A stretch of DNA of 64,000 nt from Campylobacter vicugnae. GTDB taxonomy: Bacteria > Campylobacterota > Campylobacteria > Campylobacterales > Campylobacteraceae. Both the position numbers and the translations under genes were made by a program. Shown here in pieces: positions 45,208 to 54,170 of this stretch. The notes below the pieces were generated by a model. The model had not been told where the DNA came from. It made no database searches and saw only the letters and a program-made list of their open reading frames with translations. Every line of letters begins with the position of its first letter. Position 1 is the stretch's first letter. The stretch is from contig NZ_CP018793.1 of NCBI RefSeq assembly GCF_002139875.1, positions 124,001-188,000 of the forward strand, given 5' to 3'.

Positions 45208-45791
45208 ATAATTATATAAAAAGTCATTTTAAAGATTCTATTGCAGTTAAAAATCAAATTTTGCAAGATGAAGCTATTATAGAATTAATTAAAAAAGTTG
45301 CTATAGAGATTACTGATGCCTATAAAAATGGCAATAAAACGCTACTTGCTGGCAATGGTGGAAGTGCTGCTGATGCACAGCATATCGCTGGAGAGTTTGT
45401 AAGTCGTTTTTACTTTGATAGACCAGGAATTCCAAGTATAGCATTGAGTACTGATACAAGCATTTTAACAGCAATTGGCAATGACTATGGATATGAGAAG
45501 CTGTTTGCAAGACAAGTGCAAGCTCATGGAGTAAAAGGCGATGTATTTATAGGTATTTCTACAAGTGGCAATAGTGCAAATATCATAGAAGCTTTAAAAA
45601 TTTGCAAAGAAAAAGGAGTAATAAGCGTAGGATTAACTGGACAAAGTGGTGGTAAAATGGCAGATCTTTGCGATTACTGTATCAAAGTCCCTTCAAGTTC
45701 TACTCCAAGAATTCAAGAATCGCATATTGTTATAGGTCATATCATTTGTGCTATTGTAGAAGAAGAGATATTTGGTAAGGGATTTAATTAG
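45195..45791 (+). CDS. gmhA: Sedoheptulose 7-phosphate isomerase GmhA
   Basis: 198-aa SIS-domain isomerase. Motifs: LLAGNGGSAADAQHIAGEFV, FIGISTSGNSANIIEAL and IQESHIVIGHIICAIVEE (active-site His). The GTG start has AAGGA eight bases upstream, inside the hddA 3' end. First step of heptose synthesis; a capsule-dedicated second gmhA is usual in Campylobacter. Confidence 0.94.
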   Translation: MEIINNYIKSHFKDSIAVKNQILQDEAIIELIKKVAIEITDAYKNGNKTLLAGNGGSAADAQHIAGEFVSRFYFDRPGIPSIALSTDTSILTAIGNDYGYEKLFARQVQAHGVKGDVFIGISTSGNSANIIEALKICKEKGVISVGLTGQSGGKMADLCDYCIKVPSSSTPRIQESHIVIGHIICAIVEEEIFGKGFN

Positions 45792-46474
45792 TGGATACAA
45801 CCAAAGAAGCAATTATTCTATGCGGTGGGCTTGGAACGCGTCTTAGAAGTGTGATATCAGATATTCCAAAGCCAATGGCGCCAATAAAAAATAAACCTTT
45901 TTTGGCGTTTGTATTAGAATATCTAAAAAAACAAAATATTTCTAGAGTTGTTTTAGCGGTTTCATATAAATATGAAATTATACAAGAATATTTTGGAAAT
46001 TCTTATCTTGGAATGCAGATATTATATAGCATAGAAAAGGAGCCTTTAGGCACTGGTGGAGCTATCTTAGAGGCTTTAAATTTAATAAATAGCGATAGTT
46101 GCTATGTATTAAATGGTGATACTTTTTTTGATGCAAATTTAGATAGATTAAAATTAGATAATAGCGATATCTGTGTAGCTTTAAAGCCTATGAAAAACTT
46201 TGATAGATATGGAAGTGTTGATATAGATAATAATAGCTATATTTCTGCTTTTAATGAGAAGAAATTTACATCAAATGGATTGATAAATGGTGGAGTTTAT
46301 TTAATTAAAAAAAATATATTTAACTCATTTAATTTACCTAATAAATTTTCATTTGAAGAGTTTTTTCAAGAAAATTTTTTAATTTTTAATGCTAAAGCTA
46401 CTGTTTTTGATGATTATTTTATAGATATTGGAATACCACAAGATTATAAAGCCTTTATAGATAAAAACTCTTAG
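45791..46474 (+). CDS. hddC: D-glycero-D-manno-heptose 1-phosphate guanylyltransferase HddC
   Basis: 227-aa nucleotidyltransferase. AIILCGGLGTRLRSVISDIP and KPMAPIKNKPFL form the nucleotide-binding start, with GTGGAILEAL and VLNGDTFFD (metal-binding Asp). It makes GDP-heptose, the substrate of the dehydratase at 39842. The GTG start overlaps the gmhA stop (TAGTG). No gmhB-type phosphatase is present here; the LPS pathway enzyme would have to serve. Confidence 0.92.
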   Translation: MDTTKEAIILCGGLGTRLRSVISDIPKPMAPIKNKPFLAFVLEYLKKQNISRVVLAVSYKYEIIQEYFGNSYLGMQILYSIEKEPLGTGGAILEALNLINSDSCYVLNGDTFFDANLDRLKLDNSDICVALKPMKNFDRYGSVDIDNNSYISAFNEKKFTSNGLINGGVYLIKKNIFNSFNLPNKFSFEEFFQENFLIFNAKATVFDDYFIDIGIPQDYKAFIDKNS

Positions 46475-46662
46475 AAATGATGCCTTTAAATTGTTTATAT
46501 ATATGTAAAATGATAATTAAAATTTATAGTTAATCTTTGAAATATAGTTTAATATTATGAATAATATAAGATAAATAGTCATTGCATAAAAATTCTAAAT
46601 TTGGATATTTGATGTGATTAAATTTATATTATAATTATTTTGAATAATAAGATATTTATATA

Positions 46663-46697
46663 ACCCAAGATTTTAGGATTTGTATAAAATCTTGGGT
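46663..46697. terminator. Bidirectional terminator between hddC and the left transferase operon
   Basis: ACCCAAGATTTTA, 9-nt loop, TAAAATCTTGGGT: a perfect 13-bp stem. The 240-bp gap holds nothing else I can identify. Confidence 0.8.
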
Positions 46698-46713
46698 AGC
46701 AATATAAGTATTA

Positions 46714-48078
46714 TTAACGTTTTTTACACTCTTTTTGAATATTTTTGCATTTAAACCATAACTTTATATATCCACCTTTATACCAATTTTTACTAGCTTC
46801 TATCATAGCTTCTCCAAGTTTGTATGTTAGGCACTCTTTTTCTTTTAGGGCTTCTTTATAATCTGGATATGACTCTAGTGGTGGGAGCTTTAAGCTTGGA
46901 TTAGCTTTAATTTTTTCATTATAGGCTATTTGTTCTTTTTTATGCATATCTTTTATATAGCTTAATATATAAGGCATTCTTATATATCCCCATATGCTTT
47001 TAGAATTTTCTATCATAGCTTTGCCAAGCTTATAGCTTAGTTGGTTGTGGATACGGGATTTGGCGGTATATATACTTTGTTGTTTTATATTTTCCTTACT
47101 TGTTAGTTGTAGAATTTTAATTTTCTTTTTTAATTCTTTATTTTCTTGGATTGCATTGCAATCATATCCTAGCTCTTTTTCTAAAATTTGTGCTTTGAGT
47201 TTTTTATTTATTAGATCTTGTTCTAAATTTGAAATCTCTAAGGATTGTTTTTTGATAGGATAGGAGTTGATTTGGTTGTTTAAAATATTAATAATTTCCT
47301 TATTTTTTGATAGCTCTAAATTTAGTATATCGATTTTTTTTGTTAGTTCTGGTAATTTATTAGCATTATCTAATATACTTTGTTTTGTTTCTACAAAAGG
47401 GTCAAATTTGACATTTTGATATAATTCTCTTAATATAATAAAATCTTTAAAACAGATATATCTTATTGGAACTACAAAATAATCACTAGAAAATCTTGGA
47501 GTGATTACATCGCAATCAAAATTATTTATCCAACAAAGATCGCCTTCATTTACAAATCTCATATCTATAAATGGCAAATGTCTAAAATAATTATTAACGC
47601 ACCAAGTAATTTTATCTTTAATGCCCAATTTATCTTTATGAAAATCAAGATAAAAATCTATATAATCACTCAACTTAAATGGATTAATAAATAAAATATC
47701 TGGTCTTGTATATATATATATATCGTAATTTATATTATTTTCTTTTTCATATTCTCGTCGTATTTGATTTACTCTTTTTACACTAACATACATTCCATGA
47801 CCTAAACTAGGATCGTATGTATCAAGTTTAATTTTTGCAGGTTTATAAATATTTTTTATATCCATAATACATTCAGAACTTAATTTTTTATTTTCCATAG
47901 AGGCATAAACTCTATTTTGATGTCTGCTATATTGAGTTTGATATTCATCCCAAGTATGTATAAAAATATCTATATTAGCATAGTATAAATTTGGTTTGAT
48001 AAAATTATTAAAAAATGATTCATATGTTTTTTTGTAGGTTCGCATATGCCCAAAAAAGTGTATAGCAATTTTTTTCAT
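46714..48078 (-). CDS. Capsule-locus putative sugar transferase (HMRTYK/TRPDI family)
   Basis: 454 aa. Residues 1-230 share with the 48122 gene the pattern HFFGHMRTYKKTYESFF, DIFIHTWDEY, VNQIRREYEKENNI, YDIYIYTRPDILF and a D-rich ending; this resembles Campylobacter capsule sugar transferases, but I know no biochemical assignment. Residues about 235-335 form a coiled coil. The C-terminal 110 residues are a module (LSYKLGKAMIENSKSIWGY, CLTYKLGEAMIEASKNWYKGG) nearly identical to that of the two proteins at 59326 and 61660. Last gene of the minus-strand operon. Confidence 0.6.
   Translation of the reverse strand: MKKIAIHFFGHMRTYKKTYESFFNNFIKPNLYYANIDIFIHTWDEYQTQYSRHQNRVYASMENKKLSSECIMDIKNIYKPAKIKLDTYDPSLGHGMYVSVKRVNQIRREYEKENNINYDIYIYTRPDILFINPFKLSDYIDFYLDFHKDKLGIKDKITWCVNNYFRHLPFIDMRFVNEGDLCWINNFDCDVITPRFSSDYFVVPIRYICFKDFIILRELYQNVKFDPFVETKQSILDNANKLPELTKKIDILNLELSKNKEIINILNNQINSYPIKKQSLEISNLEQDLINKKLKAQILEKELGYDCNAIQENKELKKKIKILQLTSKENIKQQSIYTAKSRIHNQLSYKLGKAMIENSKSIWGYIRMPYILSYIKDMHKKEQIAYNEKIKANPSLKLPPLESYPDYKEALKEKECLTYKLGEAMIEASKNWYKGGYIKLWFKCKNIQKECKKR
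46757..47066 (-). repeat. 310-bp C-terminal module repeat A (inverted relative to B and C)
   Basis: On the minus strand this matches 61231-61540 and 63475-63784 almost base for base (the YKLGKAMIENSK... module). Long inverted homology of this kind can support a 14-kb inversion or gene conversion. Confidence 0.85.
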
Positions 48079-48121
48079 ATTTACTTTCCTTGATTTATAT
48101 AAACTACTTATAGTTTTACAT

Positions 48122-49132
48122 CTATAAAACTTTATTTTTATGTTCTTTTATAATCGAAAGAGCTTTAAAAATAAATAAAATAAAACCTCCTTTATACCAA
48201 TTATGTCCTGCTATAATTAATTCTTTTCCGAGCTTGTAACTTAAATAATTAGTATATTTATTAGCATTTGATAATTTCTTTTGTAGCTTATTGATATTTT
48301 CTTTATGAAAATTTATCTCATTTTGTAATAATTCTACTGATTTAGATTTTTCTGAAATAATTGTTTTATAAGTTTGATTCTCATCTTTTAAATTTTGAAT
48401 AAATGAATGTTTAATCATCTCATCATATTCATCTAATTTAGTGTTTTCTCTGCACAATAAATACTCCATGTTTTGTCTATATTTAATAAAAATATTTAAT
48501 GGATTATCTGGATGTTTATATGCGGTAAGAGCACACATAGTTCCATCATGGTAATTACTCACCCAAAATAGATCGCTTTCATTAGGAAATCTAGGATCCA
48601 TGACAATAAAATTTAAAGGATATCTAAAATGCCAACAACCAACAAAATTAAATTTATCTGGCAATTGCTTATCTTGAAAAGATGGATGAGTGGCATAAAA
48701 ATTAAGATATTCATTTAATCTAAATGGTTTTAAAAAATATATATCTGGCCGTGTAGTTAGAAAAAAGTCATATTTAATATTATTCTCTTTTTCATACTCC
48801 AATCTTAATTGATTTACTGCTCTAATTTTATGATATCTTTGTGCTTGTTTTCCATTATCTTTTTCAAAGACTATTTTTTTTGGATTATAGATATTTATAA
48901 CTTCGTTCATATCTTCTTTAGTTAAAGGTTTATTGGATAAAGTTGGGAATAAATTTTGTTTAGCATGCCAAGCATTCGAATCTGTAACATTAAAAACATC
49001 CCAAGTATGGATGAAAATATCAACCATATACCCATCTTTAATATTTGGATATATAATATTATCTAAAAAACTTTTGTAAGTTTGTTTGTATGTTCTCATA
49101 TGTCCATATAGATATACGGCTATCCTCTTCAT
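48122..49132 (-). CDS. Capsule-locus putative sugar transferase, paralogue of 46714
   Basis: 336 aa. N-terminal domain as in 46714: VYLYGHMRTYKQTYKSFLDN, DIFIHTWDVF, VNQLRLEYEKENNIKYDFFL, TTRPDIYFLKPF. A short coiled coil (about 245-295) and a shorter version of the C-terminal module (NYLSYKLGKELIIAGHNWYK) follow. AGGA-type site upstream (AAAGGAATATGAG). Function as a transferase is inferred from family and locus. Confidence 0.6.
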   Translation of the reverse strand: MKRIAVYLYGHMRTYKQTYKSFLDNIIYPNIKDGYMVDIFIHTWDVFNVTDSNAWHAKQNLFPTLSNKPLTKEDMNEVINIYNPKKIVFEKDNGKQAQRYHKIRAVNQLRLEYEKENNIKYDFFLTTRPDIYFLKPFRLNEYLNFYATHPSFQDKQLPDKFNFVGCWHFRYPLNFIVMDPRFPNESDLFWVSNYHDGTMCALTAYKHPDNPLNIFIKYRQNMEYLLCRENTKLDEYDEMIKHSFIQNLKDENQTYKTIISEKSKSVELLQNEINFHKENINKLQKKLSNANKYTNYLSYKLGKELIIAGHNWYKGGFILFIFKALSIIKEHKNKVL

Positions 49133-49163
49133 CTCATATTCCTTTTATTCACATCATTTACTT

Positions 49164-52100
49164 TTAAATTTTGATAAATTCAATCATTTCATTTAAGCAA
49201 TTGTTTGCTAAACAAAGAATTCTATCTGTACCCCCCCCAGAAGTAGAAGCTGCTAAAATATTGTTTCTTAAAAGATATAATTCTAAATCTATATCATCTT
49301 TTGATATGTTAAATTCATTTTTAAGAATATTGATGGTTTCTTTTATTTTCTCTCGTTTTTCAAGATAGATATATATTCTAAGTTTAGCCCAAGTTAGCAT
49401 TAATTTATCATTGCTATCTATTTGCATATTTTCTAAAGTATCTAGTACCCACTCTATCTCTTCTTTAGAGTTTTTATTATTAGATAGCACACCTTTTATA
49501 AGCTCAATTTTAATATGAGTATTAAACTGAGTTTTATCTTGGATACTTAAAAGAAATTTACTAGCCTCATAGCCATTATTTGATTGTAATGCACAATATA
49601 GATATTGTTCTATATCATTTATATCTATATTTTCAAAATTTTCCAAAATATATCGATATCTGCAAGATGCTTCATAAAAACACTCATATTCTAAAGCATC
49701 TTTAGCTTTTTGCCTTATTTGCTCTATTGTGATTTTTGATTCATATGGCTTATCAAGCTCTACTATTGCTTGATATATCCTCTTGCAACACTTACCATCT
49801 CTAAAAGCAAATGTATTTTCTATATTTGATCTATATGGCTCACCTACTTGACAATTATTTTTTATTAAAATTTCAAGCTCTATTAAAAGCTCTTCTTGGG
49901 TAGTGACAACAGGGCCAAAACCATCTCTTTTATAATCAAAATATCCTTTAGTATATGTATGACTATTAAAGAACTCCTCTTCATCGAATTGATAATAGAT
50001 TACTGGTTTTTTAAGATATCCCATTTCAAAGGCTGCACTAGTATAATCAGTTATCATTAAATCTGATTCTTGAAAATATTTTTGAAATGATTCTCCATCT
50101 TCTCTGTATCCAATTTTAATATAATTTGGAATATTTAAATAATTTAATATATCTCTCATATTAAAGTGCGGTACAAATGTAATTGTATAATTATAATCAT
50201 TGGCTAGTTTTTCTAACGCATTGCTATTGAGTAAAGATAACCATTTAATAAAATATTCAGATTCTAAGAAATTATCTGCTATTTTTCTATCAAAAGTTTT
50301 TTCTCTAGGTAGAACTAAATAATTTCTCCATGTAGGCATAATCATTATATTTTTATTATTAGTCCTATTTCCAGCTAGCAAGGCATCGTGTCTTGCCTGA
50401 CCTGTTAAAGCTACTTCTTTTTTTGTTAATTTATAACGAAATTTGCTATTAAATAAAGAATCAAATTCTTCATAAGTCGTACTAGTTCTTAACTTTATAG
50501 GTAGTTTGTTAAAATATTCCGATATATCTACCGCATCGGTGCCATGACCTAAGAATATAAACTTTTGCGCTATATTTAATTTTACTTGATAGCCATTTGG
50601 TGTGTGAGAGCTTATGAAAAATTTGCATTTTTTAGCAATTTGATAAAACTCTGCGCTATAACACTCAATTAGATTAAAGCCATCTTTTTCTAATCTAATC
50701 CAATCTGGGCAATCCCTCATTAAAGCAAAAACTATTTTTTGATTTGGATAATTTTTTGCTACATATCTGTATAATCGTTCGGCATTATCATCAGCTTCTA
50801 TATCTCTATCGATAAAAAGCCATACATCTTCTATATTATTATATAGATCAAATTCTTTGCGAATGCTATTGATGCTATGATCATAATTTTTAAATCCTAT
50901 CATAGATTGCTTACCATCAATAAAGATTTGTAACTTATCTTTTGCAAATTTAGGAACATGCACCCAAAGTAATTTTTCATAGCAAAAAATTCTATCTAAA
51001 AAATTATGCTCTATAATTTTTTCATAATCAGGATAAACTTCATTGCCATCAAATCTTATCGATTCTATAGATGTTTTTTGTCTGCTATAATATTGCACAA
51101 GAATTTGTTCTTTAACGCAATCATAATCTATTATATAAGATATATTATATGGCAATGTATCTTGTTTAAAGCAATTTAAAATTCCAAATTTATAAAAATA
51201 ATTATTTCCATTGGCATTAAAAGAGGATATGACTTCACTGTCTGTTAATTCAAATATCTTACTTAATAAGTTTTGATATTGCTCTTTTTCTTGATCGCTC
51301 AAAAAGGCAATTTTTTGAGCATTATCCACAAGATTTCTAATTTGATATATGATCATAGAAAAAGCGGAGTATTGCGCGTGCAAAAATAAGCCATTATTTT
51401 TATTTCTGCTATCAAGCAATGTTTTTAAACAAATATTTATGGCATCAAGGTAATAGGCTTTATCTTTACTGCTTCTATTCATTGTGGAGTTAGCAACTTC
51501 TCTTTTTCTTATATAGTATATGCATTGTGGTAAATATGCAACTTTTTGATTTAAATTGCAACTTAAATAATAATCAATAGTAAAAGCCATATCTTCATAA
51601 TATTGAATTTCATAGAAGTTGATATTATTATCTAATATATTTTTTATTAAAAATATGGAGCGCGTAGAACTTTGAACTTCCATTCTTAGATTTTGTATAT
51701 CTTTTATAACAAGCCCTTTATCATGTTTAAAATGTGATAATGGATGCTTTTGATAACTCTTAAATTGTTCAAAATATAACATCTGTTTAGCATGAATAGT
51801 AACTATATTCTTATTCTTCGCCAAAAATTCATCTACTTCATAAAAATAGTCCCTATCTAAAAAATCATCTGGATCAGTAAATGTAACCCAGGTAAATTTA
51901 TCTTTTAGATTAGGGTCTTCTTGGAGTAGTTTTAGTCCTAAATTTCTAGCACTTGCTTGACCGCCATTTTCTTTATAAATATATGTTATGTTTTTTGGAT
52001 ATTTTTTTTGATAATGTTTTATGATTTTAGCTGAATTATCGCTGCTGCCATCATCTACACATATAATATGTATGTTATTTTTAAAATCCAATCTTTGATT

Positions 52101-52304
52101 AATGATAGAGTTAAAATAATCATTTAAATATTTTTCTACATTATATACGGCTGAAACAATAACATATTTAGAATATCCATTTTTCTTTTTTGGAGTTATT
52201 GCTTTTGCTTTATTTTTTATAGGGATATATTTTTTTAAAAACATATCTTTAAAAAAGAGCTTTGGATCTCTTTGTAATTTATTTATCTTTTTTTGTAGTG
52301 ACAT
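49164..52304 (-). CDS. Bifunctional GT2 glycosyltransferase / TagF-like glycerophosphotransferase
   Basis: 1046 aa. Residues about 45-300 are a GT-A domain (VIVSAVYNVEKYLNDYFNSI, VDDGSSDNS, GGQASARNLGLK, TDPDDFLD as the DxD site). Residues about 500-860 match CDP-glycerol:polyglycerophosphate transferases (FIFLGHGTD, MIMPTWRNYLV, LMITDYTSAAFEMGYLKKPV, KGYFDYKRDGFGP). The last 180 residues are helical and TPR-like. It suggests polymerisation of a sugar-glycerol-phosphate repeat. A G8 tract (C8 on the plus strand at 49231) lies 25 codons from the end; both other frames stop almost at once, changing only the C-terminal tail. Confidence 0.85.
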   Translation of the reverse strand: MSLQKKINKLQRDPKLFFKDMFLKKYIPIKNKAKAITPKKKNGYSKYVIVSAVYNVEKYLNDYFNSIINQRLDFKNNIHIICVDDGSSDNSAKIIKHYQKKYPKNITYIYKENGGQASARNLGLKLLQEDPNLKDKFTWVTFTDPDDFLDRDYFYEVDEFLAKNKNIVTIHAKQMLYFEQFKSYQKHPLSHFKHDKGLVIKDIQNLRMEVQSSTRSIFLIKNILDNNINFYEIQYYEDMAFTIDYYLSCNLNQKVAYLPQCIYYIRKREVANSTMNRSSKDKAYYLDAINICLKTLLDSRNKNNGLFLHAQYSAFSMIIYQIRNLVDNAQKIAFLSDQEKEQYQNLLSKIFELTDSEVISSFNANGNNYFYKFGILNCFKQDTLPYNISYIIDYDCVKEQILVQYYSRQKTSIESIRFDGNEVYPDYEKIIEHNFLDRIFCYEKLLWVHVPKFAKDKLQIFIDGKQSMIGFKNYDHSINSIRKEFDLYNNIEDVWLFIDRDIEADDNAERLYRYVAKNYPNQKIVFALMRDCPDWIRLEKDGFNLIECYSAEFYQIAKKCKFFISSHTPNGYQVKLNIAQKFIFLGHGTDAVDISEYFNKLPIKLRTSTTYEEFDSLFNSKFRYKLTKKEVALTGQARHDALLAGNRTNNKNIMIMPTWRNYLVLPREKTFDRKIADNFLESEYFIKWLSLLNSNALEKLANDYNYTITFVPHFNMRDILNYLNIPNYIKIGYREDGESFQKYFQESDLMITDYTSAAFEMGYLKKPVIYYQFDEEEFFNSHTYTKGYFDYKRDGFGPVVTTQEELLIELEILIKNNCQVGEPYRSNIENTFAFRDGKCCKRIYQAIVELDKPYESKITIEQIRQKAKDALEYECFYEASCRYRYILENFENIDINDIEQYLYCALQSNNGYEASKFLLSIQDKTQFNTHIKIELIKGVLSNNKNSKEEIEWVLDTLENMQIDSNDKLMLTWAKLRIYIYLEKREKIKETINILKNEFNISKDDIDLELYLLRNNILAASTSGGGTDRILCLANNCLNEMIEFIKI
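49231..49238 (-). repeat. G8 tract (C8 on plus) near the 3' end of the TagF-like gene
   Basis: Encodes SGGGTD near the C-terminus. Here no frame reaches the next start codon (the open frame stops 31 nt before it), so it differs from the coupling tracts. Confidence 0.85.
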
Positions 52305-52314
52305 ATCTTTCCTT

Positions 52315-53126
52315 TTAAATAATTTTTGCTAGTTTTATTCCCAATTTATACGCTTTATGGTTTAGCACTTTTAGTGCATAATCTTTGTCCCAGTAATTAT
52401 CTATATCAAATTTACATTTTTTAGCATATGCTTTGTCCTTTAAAATTTGATATATATAAAATGGTGTTTTTAAAAAATTTTTTAATGAAATTTTGCTGCT
52501 AATTAATACTAGTCCAATCCAATAATATACACTTGATTGCACAAGGGCAAATGCACCTATATTATGATCTTTGGCATACTTTTGTGCGAGCGGTAGATAT
52601 CTTTTATATCCTAGTGGGTCATTTAAAAAGTTTTGCAAATTTAAAGCAAGCATACAATAGCGATTTAAAAATGTCTTTTCTAAAAGATTATATATTTCTT
52701 TATCATCTTTAAAACTATCTATGAGAGATGAAAGCATAATAGCGGCTCCACCAGCTCGGTAATATTTAGAAAAAATCATAGGATTATCATAGAAATATCT
52801 TAGATATTTTCTTAATCTAAATGGGATAGAATTAATGTTAATCTTGCCACCATAGTTCATGGTGCTATCGTTTCTAATTATGTAATTATATAGCTTTTTA
52901 GGATATACTTTAATCTTATTAGCATTAGAAAATAGCATAATACCAAAGTAGTTATCCTCTTCACGAACATCTAAATATCTTAAATTTAGTTTTTGTATAT
53001 AATCTGTATCTATCATAACCCAGCAGCCACTAGCAAAGCTATGTAAGTCTATTTTAGAGCTTAATTCCAACCAATCTTTATTTGATATAGTGATTTTGTT
53101 TTGAAGATTATAGTTTTCAATACTAG
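52315..53126 (-). pseudogene. C-terminal half of a GT2 glycosyltransferase, detached from its N-terminus
   Basis: About 270 codons open on the minus strand, from the left inverted repeat to 52315. It lacks the GT-A nucleotide-binding start; ASGCWVMIDTDYIQKLNLRY and VREEDNYFGIMLF are the usual middle of capsule GT2 enzymes, and it ends in a short YKLGIKLAKII. The in-frame first residues (ENYNLQNKITISNKDWLEL) are exactly the last residues of the opposite-facing N-terminal half at 53270. Joining at the repeat would give a normal GT2 of about 410 aa. A TTG at 53070 could start a fragment, but no good site is visible. Confidence 0.8.
53060..53126 (-). repeat. 67-bp inverted repeat, left copy (GT2 switch)
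   Basis: Reverse complement of 53679-53745 with two mismatches. Coding in the same frame in both GT2 halves. Confidence 0.93.
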
Positions 53127-53220
53127 CTATTATATTTATAATAAAAATTAATTTTTATTATAAATATATATTTTTTACATATAGCCTGCATAGATTTAAT
53201 TGGTTTTTAAGAGATTTTTA

Positions 53221-53226
53221 TATAAT
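53221..53226 (+). promoter_or_regulatory. Candidate -10 box inside the invertible segment
   Basis: TATAAT preceded by a T-rich stretch (TTTTTAAGAGATTTTTA), 44 nt before the N-terminal half-gene, typical of Campylobacter promoters. Confidence 0.55.
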
Positions 53227-53269
53227 ATTATTAGATTTTATTATATTCAAATAAAGGTTGAAAATTAAT

Positions 53270-53752
53270 ATGCATAATAAAAGCGTAGGCATAGTTATAC
53301 CTATTTATAATGCTGCTAAATATTTAGAAAAATGCCTACATTCTATTAGCATACAAACTTATAAAAATATAAAAATATTATTAATAGATGATGGTAGTAC
53401 AGATAAAAATGTAGATAAAATAATCAAATCCTATATTCAAAAAGATAATAGATTTATAGGTATCAAAATATCAAATTCAGGTCAAGGTATAGCTAGAAAT
53501 ATTGGAATAGAACACTTTATAAATACTGATAAAACAGACTATATTCTCTTTGTGGATTCTGATGACTATATAGACGAAAATTGCATAGAAGAGCTAATAA
53601 AAAATATTGATGATGCTGATTTTATATGGTTTGATTTTAGATATAAATTTGAAAATATCAAGCCACATAGCAATCCAACTAGTATTGAAAACTATAATCT
53701 TCAAAACAAAATTACTATATCAAATAAAGATTGGTTGGAGTTAAGTGCTTAA
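53270..53752 (+). pseudogene. N-terminal half of a GT2 glycosyltransferase, inside the invertible segment
   Basis: 160 aa. GT-A start SVGIVIPIYNAAKYLEKCLH, IDDGSTDKNVD, SNSGQGIARNIGIEHF and VDSDDYIDENC (DxD) are complete. The frame then stops three codons after the inverted repeat (LELSA, stop at 53752). ATG 53270 is preferred to an in-frame TTG at 53258 next to the AAAGG. Alone it lacks the acceptor half, so the enzyme is predicted off in this orientation. Confidence 0.82.
53679..53745 (+). repeat. 67-bp inverted repeat, right copy (GT2 switch)
   Basis: Starts CTAGTATTGAAAACTATAAT and ends GTTGGAGTTAAG. Partner of 53060-53126. Confidence 0.93.
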
Positions 53753-53780
53753 TAAAAGCAGCTCTATAAAGGATTAAACA

Positions 53781-54170
53781 ATGAAGCGTGTCTTAACATT
53801 TGGAACATTTGATCTATTTCATTATGGGCATTTGATGGTTTTACAAAGAGCTGCAGATTTAGGAGATGAGCTATTTGTAGGAGTATCATCTGATGCATTG
53901 AATTTTTCTAAAAAAAATCGCTATCCTATATATTCTCAAATGGAAAGAATGGAGATAATTAAATCTTTAAAGTGCGTAACCGGAGTGTTTTTAGAAGAGT
54001 CGTTGGAGCTAAAAAGAGAATATTTACTTAAGTATAATGCCAATATTTTAGTAATGGGTAATGATTGGGAAGGTAAATTTGATGAATTTAAAGATATAGT
54101 AGATGTTGTTTATCTGCCTAGAACACCTAGTATATCTACTACAGAATTAATAGAAAAGATTCGTATATGA
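53781..54170 (+). CDS. tagD: Glycerol-3-phosphate cytidylyltransferase (TagD-like)
   Basis: 129 aa. TFGTFDLFHYGHLMVLQRA contains the HxGH nucleotide-binding motif; RTPSISTTELIEKIR is the second family motif. It would make CDP-glycerol for the TagF-like enzymes encoded on both sides. AAAGGA precedes the ATG; the stop overlaps the next start (ATGA). First gene of the right-hand operon, 35 nt from the right inverted repeat, so its transcription depends on what the invertible segment points at it. Confidence 0.9.
   Translation: MKRVLTFGTFDLFHYGHLMVLQRAADLGDELFVGVSSDALNFSKKNRYPIYSQMERMEIIKSLKCVTGVFLEESLELKREYLLKYNANILVMGNDWEGKFDEFKDIVDVVYLPRTPSISTTELIEKIRI

Larger units (their letters stand above)
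53060..53745. other. Putative invertible segment carrying a GT2 N-terminal half and promoter
   Basis: 686 bp between and including the 67-bp inverted repeats. It contains a TATAAT (53221-53226) reading right, then the N-terminal GT2 half. In the present orientation the promoter points to the tagD-like operon and the GT2 is split. In the other orientation it would point left, fuse the two GT2 halves in frame and drive the minus-strand transferase operon. Confidence 0.72.
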
